The notes under the pieces were generated by a model. It was not told where the DNA came from, made no database searches, and worked only from the letters and a program-made list of their open reading frames with translations. Made by a program: the position numbers and the translations under genes. Of a stretch of DNA of 44,604 nt, positions 15,266 through 24,569 are shown in pieces (position 1 is the first letter of the stretch; each line of letters starts with the position of its first letter). Origin of the DNA: an uncultured Caryophanales bacterium (GTDB lineage: Bacteria; Bacillota_I; Bacilli_A; RFN20; CAG-826); assembly GCA_947165725.1 (NCBI GenBank), contig CAMVBL010000002.1, positions 1-44,604 on the forward strand, given 5' to 3'.

Positions 15266-16636
15266 TTATTCTGCTGGAGCTTCAGCAACTTTAACAGTGA
15301 CATCGGCTTCAAAACCGTTCCACTTAATTGTAACTTTCTTTTCACCAGCTTGGTTGAATGTACCGATAATGCTAGAGATACCTCTACTCTTATTGTCATC
15401 AACATAGGAGATCTTGACGGAACCGTCTTCAGCTTCCCATGTGACGTCAACTGGTTTGAACACGGAGGAGAATGATAAATTCTTTAAGATACGTGTTGGA
15501 ACCCAAGAGGACATATCATATTCTTCACCCACTGTGGCTTCAAGAACGGAGTCTTGAGTATTTAAAGCAAGAGCGACTTCTGGATAGTATTCATAACCAT
15601 TAAGAATCATACTACGTGTGCCCCAGCTAAAGCCTAAGTAAGCGTAAGCTTGATATTGATAGAAACCTGTGGCTTCTTGCGCGATGATGGAGTCATAGTG
15701 ATTGACGTTAGAGACCATCTTTAAGCAGTCTTTAACTGTACCTTCTTTACCTTCTGCGATAGAGGAGTTGAACCAATAACCTCTGACTTGTGTATCATTG
15801 ACTTTACCACCGAAGAGACCATCTTCCCATAAGCATAAGTAGGCATATGTTTGTGAATAGTCACCTTGATAACCTTCAGCATAGGCACCTTCGAAGTAGT
15901 ATACCATGTTGTGGCCATCTCTTGTTTCGGTTGTAGGAACATTCTTCACTGCGTCAGCATTGAAGTCATATTCCGCTTGTTCTTGGATAAGAACTTCTTT
16001 TGGATTGAATGTATAATCGTATTCTTCTGCGGCTTTTTTGATTTCTGGAGTGATTGGGTTATAGGAACCATCTTCACCAGCGACGTTCATCTTGCTCTTT
16101 AAATCGAGGGCGACGAGAGAACTGACTAAGATAGCGGCTAAAACGACAGCACCAGAAACAGCGACTTTGACGATGCCAAGGACATTGCCTTTAGCAATCT
16201 TCATATCTTCGTTAACGTCTTCTTCTTTCTTATAGAAGCCCACTAATGGAGCAGCGATAGCTGCGGCCACAATGATGACTAACATAACCATGTAGAAGAT
16301 GTTTGTGCCGAGATTACCACCTTGATAGTGAACGTTGTTGATTTCGTCAGCAATTAGAGGTGGGATTAAGAGAATTTCTTTGAATAACGCTAAAGCGTAC
16401 ATCACCATTGCGCCAATATGGATGAATCTATATTGTGGGACAACAAGAAGTGCGGCTTCAACGATGACACCAGCGATTAAGAAGATGCCAATTGTTTGTG
16501 GGACTAAGGCAGAGGCATTGTTTGCCATAGCAGCCTTATATGTTGGGAAGAAAATAATTGCGGTAATTAACGCGAGCACGGCAGCGCCGGCAGCGATGAA
16601 GTAACCAATACCTAATTTTTTAAAGAAGTTTTGCAT
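15266..16636 (-). CDS. Five-TM membrane protein with extracellular C-terminal domain
   Basis: A 456-residue protein. Five transmembrane segments lie at about residues 8-30, 43-64, 70-90, 108-135 and 152-175. About 280 residues follow that should face outside, rich in Tyr, Trp and Asp (e.g. YYFEGAYAEGYQGDYSQTY). The last 85 residues (TVGEEYDMSSWVPTRI to WNGFEADVTVKV) resemble a bacterial Ig-like strand pattern. No family recognised for the middle domain. It starts 17 bases after the GH3 gene with a clean GGAGG and is the last gene before a strong terminator, so it is probably a partner of the membrane-anchored GH3 enzyme, perhaps in glycan handling at the surface. Confidence 0.8.
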   Translation of the reverse strand: MQNFFKKLGIGYFIAAGAAVLALITAIIFFPTYKAAMANNASALVPQTIGIFLIAGVIVEAALLVVPQYRFIHIGAMVMYALALFKEILLIPPLIADEINNVHYQGGNLGTNIFYMVMLVIIVAAAIAAPLVGFYKKEEDVNEDMKIAKGNVLGIVKVAVSGAVVLAAILVSSLVALDLKSKMNVAGEDGSYNPITPEIKKAAEEYDYTFNPKEVLIQEQAEYDFNADAVKNVPTTETRDGHNMVYYFEGAYAEGYQGDYSQTYAYLCLWEDGLFGGKVNDTQVRGYWFNSSIAEGKEGTVKDCLKMVSNVNHYDSIIAQEATGFYQYQAYAYLGFSWGTRSMILNGYEYYPEVALALNTQDSVLEATVGEEYDMSSWVPTRILKNLSFSSVFKPVDVTWEAEDGSVKISYVDDNKSRGISSIIGTFNQAGEKKVTIKWNGFEADVTVKVAEAPAE

Positions 16637-16653
16637 ACTAGTTTCCTCCTTTC

Positions 16654-19600
16654 TTATTGTGCATCTGCAGCAGGTGCAGCTGGTTTCTTCTTGGAGATGA
16701 TTTCTGTGAAGATATACATACCGAAGAGAGCAACTGTGACTGTGCCAGCACTGATTGTGATAACGTCAACGGTAACTTTCCACCATGGAGCTTTGCCGAC
16801 GTCTTCAGCGGCAACGCCGCCCATCCAGGATCTACTAATTGCGTACATGACGTATTTGTTAGCGCGTTGTAAGTCTTTTAATAAGTCACCGTCGTTGTTG
16901 GATGTAATCCAGTCTCTTAATTGACCACCACGGTTACCGTCTAAACAGAATAAGTCTGTACCACAGTGTAACATTGCTGGACCATTGGAGTATTGGTCTG
17001 TGTTACTACCTGATAAGGCGTCATCGATAATTAAACCACGATACTTCCATTCACCTCTCATGACGTTCATCATTAATGGTTCGTGACAGGCAGCGTATCT
17101 AACACCGATTCTGTTATAGGATGTCATGATACCTAAGCCTTTACCTTTGGTTAAGGCGCCTTCGAATGGACGTAAGTAGATTTCTCTAATAGCTTGTTCG
17201 TTACAGAATGTAGCGACTCTTTGTCTACCAGATTCTTGGTTGTTTAAGAAGCAGTGCTTAATGTTCATGATTAAGCCTTTTTCTCTAGCAGCACCAATGA
17301 TGTTGGCAGCGACATTGTAGTTCATGATACCGTCTTCAGACATATATTCAGAAGCACGGGAACCATAAGGAGTTCTATTGATGTTAGCACCTGGAGCGTT
17401 GACAGAGGCAACACCACAGAATAATGCGTCTTCACCATAGAATGCGCCGAATTTGGCTTGCATTGCTGGGTCGAATGTACCAGTGTATGTTGGACCAGTT
17501 GGGAAACCAGTGGCCCATCTCTTATCACCATATTGGTATCTACTTAATAAGCCTTCTGGACCTTCGGCAACGGAGTTACCTTTCTTTTGGACTTTCTTAA
17601 CGTCTAAGATACCACGGTTATCAGAGACAGAGATGATTAAGTCATTTAATGTCATTTGTTTAATAAATGCATCCCAGACTTGTTCACCAGTCATGCCAGG
17701 GAATTTAGCCTTGGCTTCTTCATTTGTGATTTCACCTTCTAATGGGACTTTAGCCATGTCGTTGAATGTGATTTTCATTTCATTACCTTGTTCATCAAGA
17801 TATGGAACGTTATATTCAACACCATCACCTTCAGTATAGGAGGTTTGGATGTCGGCTTTCTTATAGTAGTTAGCCATGTTTTGTTGATCACTTGGAGCTG
17901 GGTTTGTAGTAAGTTTGGTTGGCCATGTGGCATCCCAGTCTTCTCTACTTAAATATCTGAAACCACCAGTTTTATCTTCATTGTGGTTCTTTTCGCCAAC
18001 AAACCAGTTGTAATCAGCATCATCGAATTGGTTAGTAACTTGAACGTTTTCATCGTAGTGAGATTTAGCATATGTTGTTGCATCTTCAGCGATGGTTAAT
18101 TTCTTAACAGCGTTAGCGTTACCTGAATAGGCATTACCTAAGTGGTCGACGAGAGAGGCACTGCTATCTTTAACAGAAATAATGTTATTTAATGCTTCGT
18201 GAGCACCATTGCCAACTGCGAAATAGTAGTCGCCACCTTCTAAGAAGTATGTCTTGTTAACTTTGTAGTCATATGTGGCTAAGAAATATCTATCGAATGA
18301 TAATTTAACTTCTTTTTCACCATGAGCTGGGACATCTTCCTTAGCGTAGGTCATTAAGGCGATAGCTGGTCTGCCTAAACCGTTTTGTTTATCAAAATCG
18401 GTATATGGTTGTTGAGCATATAATTGGACAGAAGCTTTACCGTTCATGTCACCATTGTTCTTGACCATGACTGTGGCTTCGATTGTGTCATCAGTAGCGT
18501 TGTACTTTAAGTCAGTGATTCTTTGTTCGAATTGGGTATAAGACATACCATAACCGAATGGGTAACCCATTTCGTTACCGTAATCCCAACTTGTTGCACC
18601 GAAGGATGCACCTTTAGCGCTTGTTGCGTTACCTTGATTTAAGACTGCGTCTTCATATCTGGTTTCATAATATTTGTAACCGACGTAGACACCTTCTTTG
18701 TAAACGACGACGTTTCTATCACCGAAGTTCACATAAGCAGCGGATGAACCAGCGGAAGCAGCGAATGTATCTGGTAAGTGACCAGATGGGTTAACGACTT
18801 CCATGATTGGATTGCCCGCACCATCAAGTTGTGGCATTAATTTTTCAGCGTTTTCATCATAAGCAAGGTGTGGTTTTTCACCAGCTAATAAGTGAGCGAT
18901 ACCACCAGCACCATAATAGCCTGGAACACCAACATAGACTAAAGCGTCAATGCCGTATTCGTCACTATCAACCCAGTCCATTGACATTGGTAATGGGGAG
19001 TTGATGAGAACAATGATTTTCTTAAATGTGCCATTGTCTTTGTATTCTTTGGCTAACTTTAACAAGTTCTTTTCATCATTCTTGAGGTCTAATTGACCAT
19101 CAGATGGGTCGGTGTTTTCTGTACCGATACGGACGAATGTGATAATCGCGGCATCGCCATAATCGGCGAATGTGGCCTTTAATTCATCTGTGTTGACTTC
19201 ACTGAAGTTTTCAACGTTTGTACTTGGTGATGTCATGTTACTTTGTGACAATTTTTTATAAGCTTTGAAGACTTCTTTATTGATCTTGAAGCCATTGTTT
19301 TCAAAAGCTTTGTCTAATGTAACGACTAAGTTTGGGTTTGGAGCAGCACCACCTGCACCAGAACGCATGAACATGTTCTTGCTACCTTTACCGAGAAGAG
19401 TGACTTTTCTTTCTGTCTTCTTTAATGGGAGAGCATTGTTTTCATTCTTTAAAAGAACGGAACCTTGTTCGACTGCTTCTTCACAGAAATTGTAAGAATC
19501 AGCGATCATTCTCTTCCAACCCTTATCAGAGAGAGAGCCATCGGCGTCTTTGTAAGCAGAACCTTTAACATCAGCACTGTCGATGTTGCTGATCTTTTGT

Positions 19601-19728
19601 GTAGATAGACCTAAGACGTCATTGATAAGACCTGCATAATCCCCTGCTAGTTGACGACCAGCTAAAAGGACTGAGGTGACGAGAACACCAACGGCGGAGA
19701 GACCTAACCATAATTTTGGTTTTGCCAT
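16654..19728 (-). CDS. Membrane-anchored GH3 beta-glucosidase with permuted domain order
   Basis: A 1024-residue glycoside hydrolase family 3 protein. An N-terminal anchor helix (about 3-26) precedes the alpha/beta sandwich domain that is normally C-terminal: GSVLLKNENNALPL near 90-102, then EGVYVGYKYYETRY and PFGYGMSYTQFEQ near 345-400. A fibronectin-type domain follows (to about 490), and the TIM-barrel domain comes last, with EGPEGLLSRY, FDPAMQAKFGAFYGEDA, NINRTPYGSRASEYMSEDG, NIKHCFLNNQESGRQR and the nucleophile region GLIIDDALSG (Asp about 903). A second membrane helix closes the protein (about 982-1012). Permuted GH3 order is known from some ruminal Firmicutes. Start is ATG at 19728, seven bases after AAGGA; an ATG two codons upstream is too close to it. 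Substrate is not determinable. Confidence 0.9.
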   Translation of the reverse strand: MAKPKLWLGLSAVGVLVTSVLLAGRQLAGDYAGLINDVLGLSTQKISNIDSADVKGSAYKDADGSLSDKGWKRMIADSYNFCEEAVEQGSVLLKNENNALPLKKTERKVTLLGKGSKNMFMRSGAGGAAPNPNLVVTLDKAFENNGFKINKEVFKAYKKLSQSNMTSPSTNVENFSEVNTDELKATFADYGDAAIITFVRIGTENTDPSDGQLDLKNDEKNLLKLAKEYKDNGTFKKIIVLINSPLPMSMDWVDSDEYGIDALVYVGVPGYYGAGGIAHLLAGEKPHLAYDENAEKLMPQLDGAGNPIMEVVNPSGHLPDTFAASAGSSAAYVNFGDRNVVVYKEGVYVGYKYYETRYEDAVLNQGNATSAKGASFGATSWDYGNEMGYPFGYGMSYTQFEQRITDLKYNATDDTIEATVMVKNNGDMNGKASVQLYAQQPYTDFDKQNGLGRPAIALMTYAKEDVPAHGEKEVKLSFDRYFLATYDYKVNKTYFLEGGDYYFAVGNGAHEALNNIISVKDSSASLVDHLGNAYSGNANAVKKLTIAEDATTYAKSHYDENVQVTNQFDDADYNWFVGEKNHNEDKTGGFRYLSREDWDATWPTKLTTNPAPSDQQNMANYYKKADIQTSYTEGDGVEYNVPYLDEQGNEMKITFNDMAKVPLEGEITNEEAKAKFPGMTGEQVWDAFIKQMTLNDLIISVSDNRGILDVKKVQKKGNSVAEGPEGLLSRYQYGDKRWATGFPTGPTYTGTFDPAMQAKFGAFYGEDALFCGVASVNAPGANINRTPYGSRASEYMSEDGIMNYNVAANIIGAAREKGLIMNIKHCFLNNQESGRQRVATFCNEQAIREIYLRPFEGALTKGKGLGIMTSYNRIGVRYAACHEPLMMNVMRGEWKYRGLIIDDALSGSNTDQYSNGPAMLHCGTDLFCLDGNRGGQLRDWITSNNDGDLLKDLQRANKYVMYAISRSWMGGVAAEDVGKAPWWKVTVDVITISAGTVTVALFGMYIFTEIISKKKPAAPAADAQ

Positions 19729-19741
19729 AAGCATTTCCTTT

Positions 19742-19856
19742 CTTGCGCATTATAACGCGTATAAAAAGAGCAAAAATATTCGAATTGAATTATTTGTGCT
19801 GTTTTTCCTCTTATATTTAACTCTACTATACACGTATGCGCGTATGACTATCGTGC
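19742..19856 (-). promoter_or_regulatory. Promoter and putative operator of the GH3 operon
   Basis: On the minus strand TATAAT (19754-19749) is followed at once by GCGCAAG (19748-19742), close to the expected start site, and then the ribosome binding site. Further upstream, 19842-19856 reads GTATGACTATCGTGC on the plus strand, matching 13 of 15 bases upstream of the lipoprotein gene at 24738-24752. An AraC regulator gene is adjacent. The -35 is weak, consistent with activator dependence. Confidence 0.45.
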
Positions 19857-19903
19857 GGTAGCGTGGTATACAGATATGTGATTACCTTTTAAAAATAATG
19901 AAA

Positions 19904-19927
19904 AACATCGATTTATAAATTGATGTT
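19904..19927 (-). terminator. Terminator of the araC-type gene
   Basis: Arms AACATC (19904-19909) and GATGTT (19922-19927) enclose the further palindrome ATTTATAAAT. On the minus strand a TTTTTCATT tail follows. It lies 24 bases after the regulator's stop codon. Confidence 0.6.
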
Positions 19928-19950
19928 ATCTTGATATTTTCTTGTTACTA

Positions 19951-20925
19951 CTAGGAATGACTTTTTTGATATTCTTCAAGAGCGCCGATAGACTCACTTA
20001 AGGAGTAGATTGTTTCAAACTCTCTAGTGATTTGGCTAATCTCTTTTTGTTCCATACCGAGTCTTTTACGATATTCCTTAGGAGTATAACCGAAATGTTT
20101 AATAAACATTCTGTTCATATATTTAGGATCAGAGAAGCCTGATTCATAAGAGATTTCTAATAATGTCTTTTCTTTATTAGGCATTAAACGAATGCATTGT
20201 TCCATTCTCTTAATGTTCACATAGTTTTGGAAAGTAACACCAAATAAGGATGTGAATAAGTGGGAGAAATGAGTTGGAGATAGATTTTCTTGCTCTGCGA
20301 GATCTTGTAAACGGATTTGTGTTTCAAAGTTAGCGTCGATATAAGAGATAATACGTTCGACACGTAAGTTCTTTTGTTTTAAGTTTGTCTTTTGCGCTTC
20401 AGAAATGATTTCGTGTGGCACTTCTTTATAGCAAGACACTAAGACTTTAGCGATGTTAGAAAGAACGTTTAATTGATATAAAGGTTCTTCCATGAAATAA
20501 ATCTTCGCAGATTGAACGAGTAAGTTAATCATGGAATTAGCTTCTTCATCGCTTAAATAATCTCTTAAATTACAGGAATTAAAGATTGTGGTTCTAATCT
20601 GTGGAAAATATTCTCTTAAACAGTGATTAGAAATTTGCACGAATAAGAATAATGGGACATCATCTGTATCCTCAACATCAAGGGTGTATAAAGGATCTCT
20701 CATATAAGAGTGGACTTCACCAGAGTTGATTAAGAAGATATCGCCTTCTTTTATTGAGTAAGATTTATTCTTAATCTTAGCGATACCACTACCTTTGAGA
20801 ACGATGAAGATCTCAAATTCGTTATGGATATGTTCTTTTCTAAATTGAATGCGGTTGACTAAAAATTTAACATGCTTAAGTTTTTCGTAGCGAATTAGTT
20901 CGACATCTAATTGTTTCATGACCAA
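19951..20925 (-). CDS. AraC-family transcriptional regulator with cupin sensor
   Basis: A 324-residue regulator. The N-terminal 100 residues form a cupin sugar-sensing fold (EHIHNEFEIFIVLKGSGIAKI, then EGDIFLINSGEVHSY). The last 100 hold two helix-turn-helix motifs: IRLQDLAEQENLSPTHFSHLF with FGVTFQNYVNIKRMEQC, and LLEISYESGFSDPKYMNRMF with KHFGYTPKEYRKR, the classical AraC signature. TTG at 20925 is the preferred start because AGGAG lies seven bases before it; the ATG at 20919 is 13 bases away. It sits between the GH3 operon and the phosphatase lipoprotein gene, with shared upstream motifs, and is the obvious candidate controller of this sugar region. Confidence 0.93.
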   Translation of the reverse strand: MVMKQLDVELIRYEKLKHVKFLVNRIQFRKEHIHNEFEIFIVLKGSGIAKIKNKSYSIKEGDIFLINSGEVHSYMRDPLYTLDVEDTDDVPLFLFVQISNHCLREYFPQIRTTIFNSCNLRDYLSDEEANSMINLLVQSAKIYFMEEPLYQLNVLSNIAKVLVSCYKEVPHEIISEAQKTNLKQKNLRVERIISYIDANFETQIRLQDLAEQENLSPTHFSHLFTSLFGVTFQNYVNIKRMEQCIRLMPNKEKTLLEISYESGFSDPKYMNRMFIKHFGYTPKEYRKRLGMEQKEISQITREFETIYSLSESIGALEEYQKSHS

Positions 20926-21151
20926 TTATCATCTCCTATCTAAGCTGTTTTCTAAATCGCCATTATCTTATCATTTAGCAACTTTGACTACAATACTATT
21001 ATGCTATTTATTAGCCATTAACTTGCGCACTTTCAAAAATACACTTTGTGTATAAAAAATGGGCTTTTTTGCGCTTTCATTTTTATATTTCCACTATCAA
21101 AGTGATAGTAAATTTTCTAATCGCAATTTTCTCCTATTTAAGGCAAAGAAA

Positions 21152-21179
21152 AAGCGATGTTTGTTAAGAAACACCGCTT
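21152..21179 (-). terminator. Terminator of the phosphatase lipoprotein gene
   Basis: AAGCGATGTTT (21152-21162) and AAACACCGCTT (21169-21179) form an 11-bp stem. On the minus strand the mismatch becomes a G-U wobble, and TTTTTC follows. It lies 18 bases after the stop codon. Confidence 0.85.
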
Positions 21180-21196
21180 ATTTTTGCTTAATTAGA

Positions 21197-22381
21197 TTAG
21201 GCAGCTCTTTTGTAACCTTCAACGAATTTCTCTCTGATTGTTTCGAGCGTATCAGCCTCAATACCGAAGTCTTCGTTTAAGTGTTTATATGTTTTGTCAG
21301 CCCATGTCGCGCCTTCTAAGGCTTCAGTTTTTGCATTCCATTTAGCAATTTCAGATTTGCCACTGCTGTCATCGACTGCTAAAACGGCTCTTTCACCAGC
21401 GAATCTTGTCATGACATAGTCTCTAGCGCAATCTTCTTTACTAACGCCTAATAAACCTAATAAGAACCAAGAAACGATACCTGTACGGTCAGCACCGTGT
21501 GTGCAGTGTAAGGCGATTGGTTTTTCATCGGCAACAGCGATAGCTTCGAAAATCTTCTTATATGTGGCAGCAATGTTGGTATCTTGTCTATGTGTACCTT
21601 CCCAACGGCCATCTTCTGTACCAGAAGCCACAGATGCTTTTAAGATTTCAACTGGGTGATCTTCTGTGTTAATTGGAGATGTGGATGGGACATTGTAGCT
21701 ATCTCTCATATCGATATCAACTTTGATATTGAGTTCTTTAATAGCTTTCATACCTTCTTCAGTAATGTTCTTTGTGTTGCCATTATTGAATTGAGCACAA
21801 CGGTAATACATACCTTGTTTGGTGACACCGTTTGGCACTAATGATGATTTCCAACCACCACTATCACGGAAGTTAATAACACCATCAACGTGAACGAAAC
21901 GTGGAGCGGTTTCATCAACTTTGAACTTGTAGACTTTAGCAGCGGCTAAAGCTTCTTCGCTAACTGCGGCTCTGTAGTAGTATTCTTGACCTAATTCAGA
22001 ATTGTAGAAGTTGTAAGCTTTTGTATCAGCTTCCACTAATTTAGCATCTTTGAATTCGACATCCTTTGCAATTTGAACAACATATTTCTCAGCATCTTCA
22101 ACTTCATCAAATTTTAATTCGATTGGGTTTGGTTGAGATTGGTCATTGTGATAGTTTCTATCTTCAGCGTTGACCTTTGGGACGTATGTTTTAATGCTTG
22201 TCCAATCTGGGTCTGCTAAATATTGCTTCATTAAATCTGTATGTGTTTCTTTAACACCAAGATCTTCAACTTCAGGACCTTTGGATGATGGATCAGCACT
22301 GTTGCTATTGCCACCATTGTTGTTACAACCGGTAGCCACTAAAGAACCGAGCAATAAAAATAATAATGCTTGTTTTTTCAT
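21197..22381 (-). CDS. Lipoprotein with tyrosine phosphatase domain
   Basis: A lipoprotein signal peptide with lipobox VATGC (Cys19) leads to a Ser/Asn-rich linker, an Ig/fibronectin-like region (about 85-155: IELKFDEVEDAEKYVVQIAK) and a tyrosine-phosphatase domain of the Y_phosphatase3 type (about 160-390). The P-loop HCTHGADRT has Cys293 and Arg299, and upstream come INFRDSGGW and VDIDMRDSYNV, typical of the family. All catalytic residues are present, so activity outside the cell on phosphoproteins, phospholipids or phosphosugars is likely. The outward location is unusual among bacterial tyrosine phosphatases but seen in some Gram-positives. It stands alone between its own promoter region and terminator. 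Confidence 0.9.
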   Translation of the reverse strand: MKKQALLFLLLGSLVATGCNNNGGNSNSADPSSKGPEVEDLGVKETHTDLMKQYLADPDWTSIKTYVPKVNAEDRNYHNDQSQPNPIELKFDEVEDAEKYVVQIAKDVEFKDAKLVEADTKAYNFYNSELGQEYYYRAAVSEEALAAAKVYKFKVDETAPRFVHVDGVINFRDSGGWKSSLVPNGVTKQGMYYRCAQFNNGNTKNITEEGMKAIKELNIKVDIDMRDSYNVPSTSPINTEDHPVEILKASVASGTEDGRWEGTHRQDTNIAATYKKIFEAIAVADEKPIALHCTHGADRTGIVSWFLLGLLGVSKEDCARDYVMTRFAGERAVLAVDDSSGKSEIAKWNAKTEALEGATWADKTYKHLNEDFGIEADTLETIREKFVEGYKRAA

Positions 22382-22494
22382 GTATAAAATCCTCTCTTGA
22401 CTCTAATATTCTCACATTCTTGCGCACATTAAAATAGGATTATTATATTTTTTGCGCTAGTTAATCGTGTGCATGTGCGCGGTTAAGACAAAAA

Positions 22495-22519
22495 GAAAGG
22501 ATCCCTTGAGGACCCTTTC
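22495..22519 (-). terminator. Terminator of the large lipoprotein gene
   Basis: GAAAGGATCC (22495-22504) and GGACCCTTTC (22510-22519) form a 10-bp stem with one wobble on the minus strand, followed by TTTTTGTC. It lies 19 bases after the stop codon. Confidence 0.87.
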
Positions 22520-22538
22520 GTATTTTACTTATTTGCTA

Positions 22539-24569
22539 TTAGGCAACTTTAACAAGACGGACTGCACTGATAAAGCAGGAATAGCCTTTATCTGTCCAGT
22601 GAATTTCGAATCTTGCAGTACCTTCAGCGGCGACTAATTGACAGAATGGTTCGGACCATTGGCAATTAGCAGCTTTTTCACCAGTGCCTAAGCCGAGAGC
22701 AGCATATGTCTTGGAAACTGGGTTTGTATAGTCACCTTCGCCAAATCTGAATTGGTAACGGCCTGTTGTGGCATCAGCCATAACATTTTGTGGTAATGTT
22801 GTGCTGGCAGCACAAGCATATAATTCGACATCATATGTACCGGCTGGAAGACCTGTAACATCCCAAATAGCATCCTTTTTAAGTTTGGAAGCAGAGACTG
22901 CTGGATTTGTATCAGCAAAGTCTAATTCATAGCACTTAGCGTGGCAACCTGTACATTCGTGTGGTGTGAGGTTACCAATCTTTTCTTGAGCTTCACCCCA
23001 TGTGTGACCAGCTAATGGAAGAGCTTGTTGACCTTCTTGACCACAAACTGAACATTTAACATAATGGACACCTGCGACTGTTTCTGTTGATGGAACGTCT
23101 GTCTTGGATTCATCAGCAACCCATGTATGTTCGGCTTTGTCGATGATTTCATTACAGTTAGCGTTACCACAAACGTGCCAGTGGTAGTCAGCATCTTTGG
23201 CCCATTCAGCACCTTCGCCAGCGGCGTGAACGTGATCAGAGTTCTTAACGATGAAGACGATATGTGTTAAAGCAAGGTTGTAGCTTGCGATTCTCTTATA
23301 AACGAATTGGTTGACACCGTTCGCCAATTGAACTGGAGCGGTTAAAACATCGGTTAATGGAGATAAATCACCTTCTTGAGCTTCGCCTGGCATAGCTTGT
23401 TCAAATGTTAAAGCTTTTTGAGATGGATAGATGTTGGCTTTTTGATCGTTGACTTTGATTTCGAAGTCATCAGCACCATTTGTGCCACCGGAGAATAATT
23501 TCTTGCCCTTGTTGGAAGCCCAACCATCCATGACACCACGTTGATAGATATCACCATAGGCGATGGAATCATAGTTAAACTTGAAGGAGAAACTATCATT
23601 ATTGTTCTTTAATTTGAAGTAACCCACTGGGTCATTCTTGTTGACGGATGTACCATCTAACATAGAATCAGCTAAGGCAACTTCGAGTTTATATGAGCCG
23701 TCGAAGTTGTTGAGGTATTTCTTATAAGCGACTGTGCCAGCTTCAGCGTCAGCGGCGACGTCTTGAGCTGGACCCCATTCTTGGACTTCTTCAACGATGA
23801 AGACGAAGTCCTTAATGAGCATGTTTTGAGTTTGAACTCTGGTGTACTTAATTTCATTAACACCTTTCTTTAATGTGACAGGTGCAAATGGGGCATAGCC
23901 TTCAACAGAAAGGTGGTCGCTTGGACTTTCTAAAGCTGTGTCGACTTGTTCTTCACCAAAGTAATCTCTATCTTTTTTGCTTTGTTGAGCAGAAGCATCT
24001 AATGCGGCACCGTTAAGTTCAACTTTCGCGCTTGGTGTGCCTTGACGATAGAAACCCGCATCTCTGTTACCTTCTGTTGACCAACCGTCCATACGACCGA
24101 AGAAGTATAACTTACCAGTGTAGTTCTTGTCAGCGTTGAACTTGAAGGAGAAGGATTGGTTATTGCTTGTTAATTTTACGTAGCCTTCTGGTGTACCAGC
24201 TTTTCTTGTGGAACCTGAAGCTAAAGTAACGACGGATTGATTGACTTTTAATCTGATAGCACCATCGTTGTCTTCACAAGCGGCTTTCTTATAAGCGACT
24301 GTACCGGCTTCGGCATCTGCAGCGATGTCTTCATCAGCACCAAATTTGTGACCTTCTGGATCAGCAGCTGGAGATGGAGCTGGAGTGCTAGATGATTGTG
24401 ATGATGGAGTGGATGATGATTTATCGCCACCGGATGATTGTGATGGTTGTGGTTGTGATGATGGATTAGCGCTTGGTTTACTATCGGAAGGATTAGTTGT
24501 ACCTGAACAAGCGGTAACACCCATCGCAAGCATAACACCAAATAATGTTAAGAGTTTTGATTTTTTCAT
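22539..24569 (-). CDS. Large lipoprotein with duplicated carbohydrate-binding-like domain and Cys clusters
   Basis: A 676-residue lipoprotein: lipobox GVTAC (Cys21), then a Ser/Pro-rich linker (22-75). Two tandem copies of a beta-rich domain follow. Copy 1 (about 79-265) and copy 2 (about 267-445) both open with AADAEAGTVAYKK, share SFSFKFN and MDGW in the middle, and end VFIV. Next is a His/Cys-rich segment with CGNANC, CSVCG and CTGCHAKC, possibly metal-binding. A C-terminal beta domain (WDVTGLPAGTYDVELYA onward) completes it. The repeats look like carbohydrate-binding modules, but I cannot name the family. ATG at 24569 follows AAAGG and is preferred over the TTG at 24584. A perfect inverted repeat GCAACG-GAATT-CGTTGC sits at 24581-24597. 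Confidence 0.85.
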   Translation of the reverse strand: MKKSKLLTLFGVMLAMGVTACSGTTNPSDSKPSANPSSQPQPSQSSGGDKSSSTPSSQSSSTPAPSPAADPEGHKFGADEDIAADAEAGTVAYKKAACEDNDGAIRLKVNQSVVTLASGSTRKAGTPEGYVKLTSNNQSFSFKFNADKNYTGKLYFFGRMDGWSTEGNRDAGFYRQGTPSAKVELNGAALDASAQQSKKDRDYFGEEQVDTALESPSDHLSVEGYAPFAPVTLKKGVNEIKYTRVQTQNMLIKDFVFIVEEVQEWGPAQDVAADAEAGTVAYKKYLNNFDGSYKLEVALADSMLDGTSVNKNDPVGYFKLKNNNDSFSFKFNYDSIAYGDIYQRGVMDGWASNKGKKLFSGGTNGADDFEIKVNDQKANIYPSQKALTFEQAMPGEAQEGDLSPLTDVLTAPVQLANGVNQFVYKRIASYNLALTHIVFIVKNSDHVHAAGEGAEWAKDADYHWHVCGNANCNEIIDKAEHTWVADESKTDVPSTETVAGVHYVKCSVCGQEGQQALPLAGHTWGEAQEKIGNLTPHECTGCHAKCYELDFADTNPAVSASKLKKDAIWDVTGLPAGTYDVELYACAASTTLPQNVMADATTGRYQFRFGEGDYTNPVSKTYAALGLGTGEKAANCQWSEPFCQLVAAEGTARFEIHWTDKGYSCFISAVRLVKVA

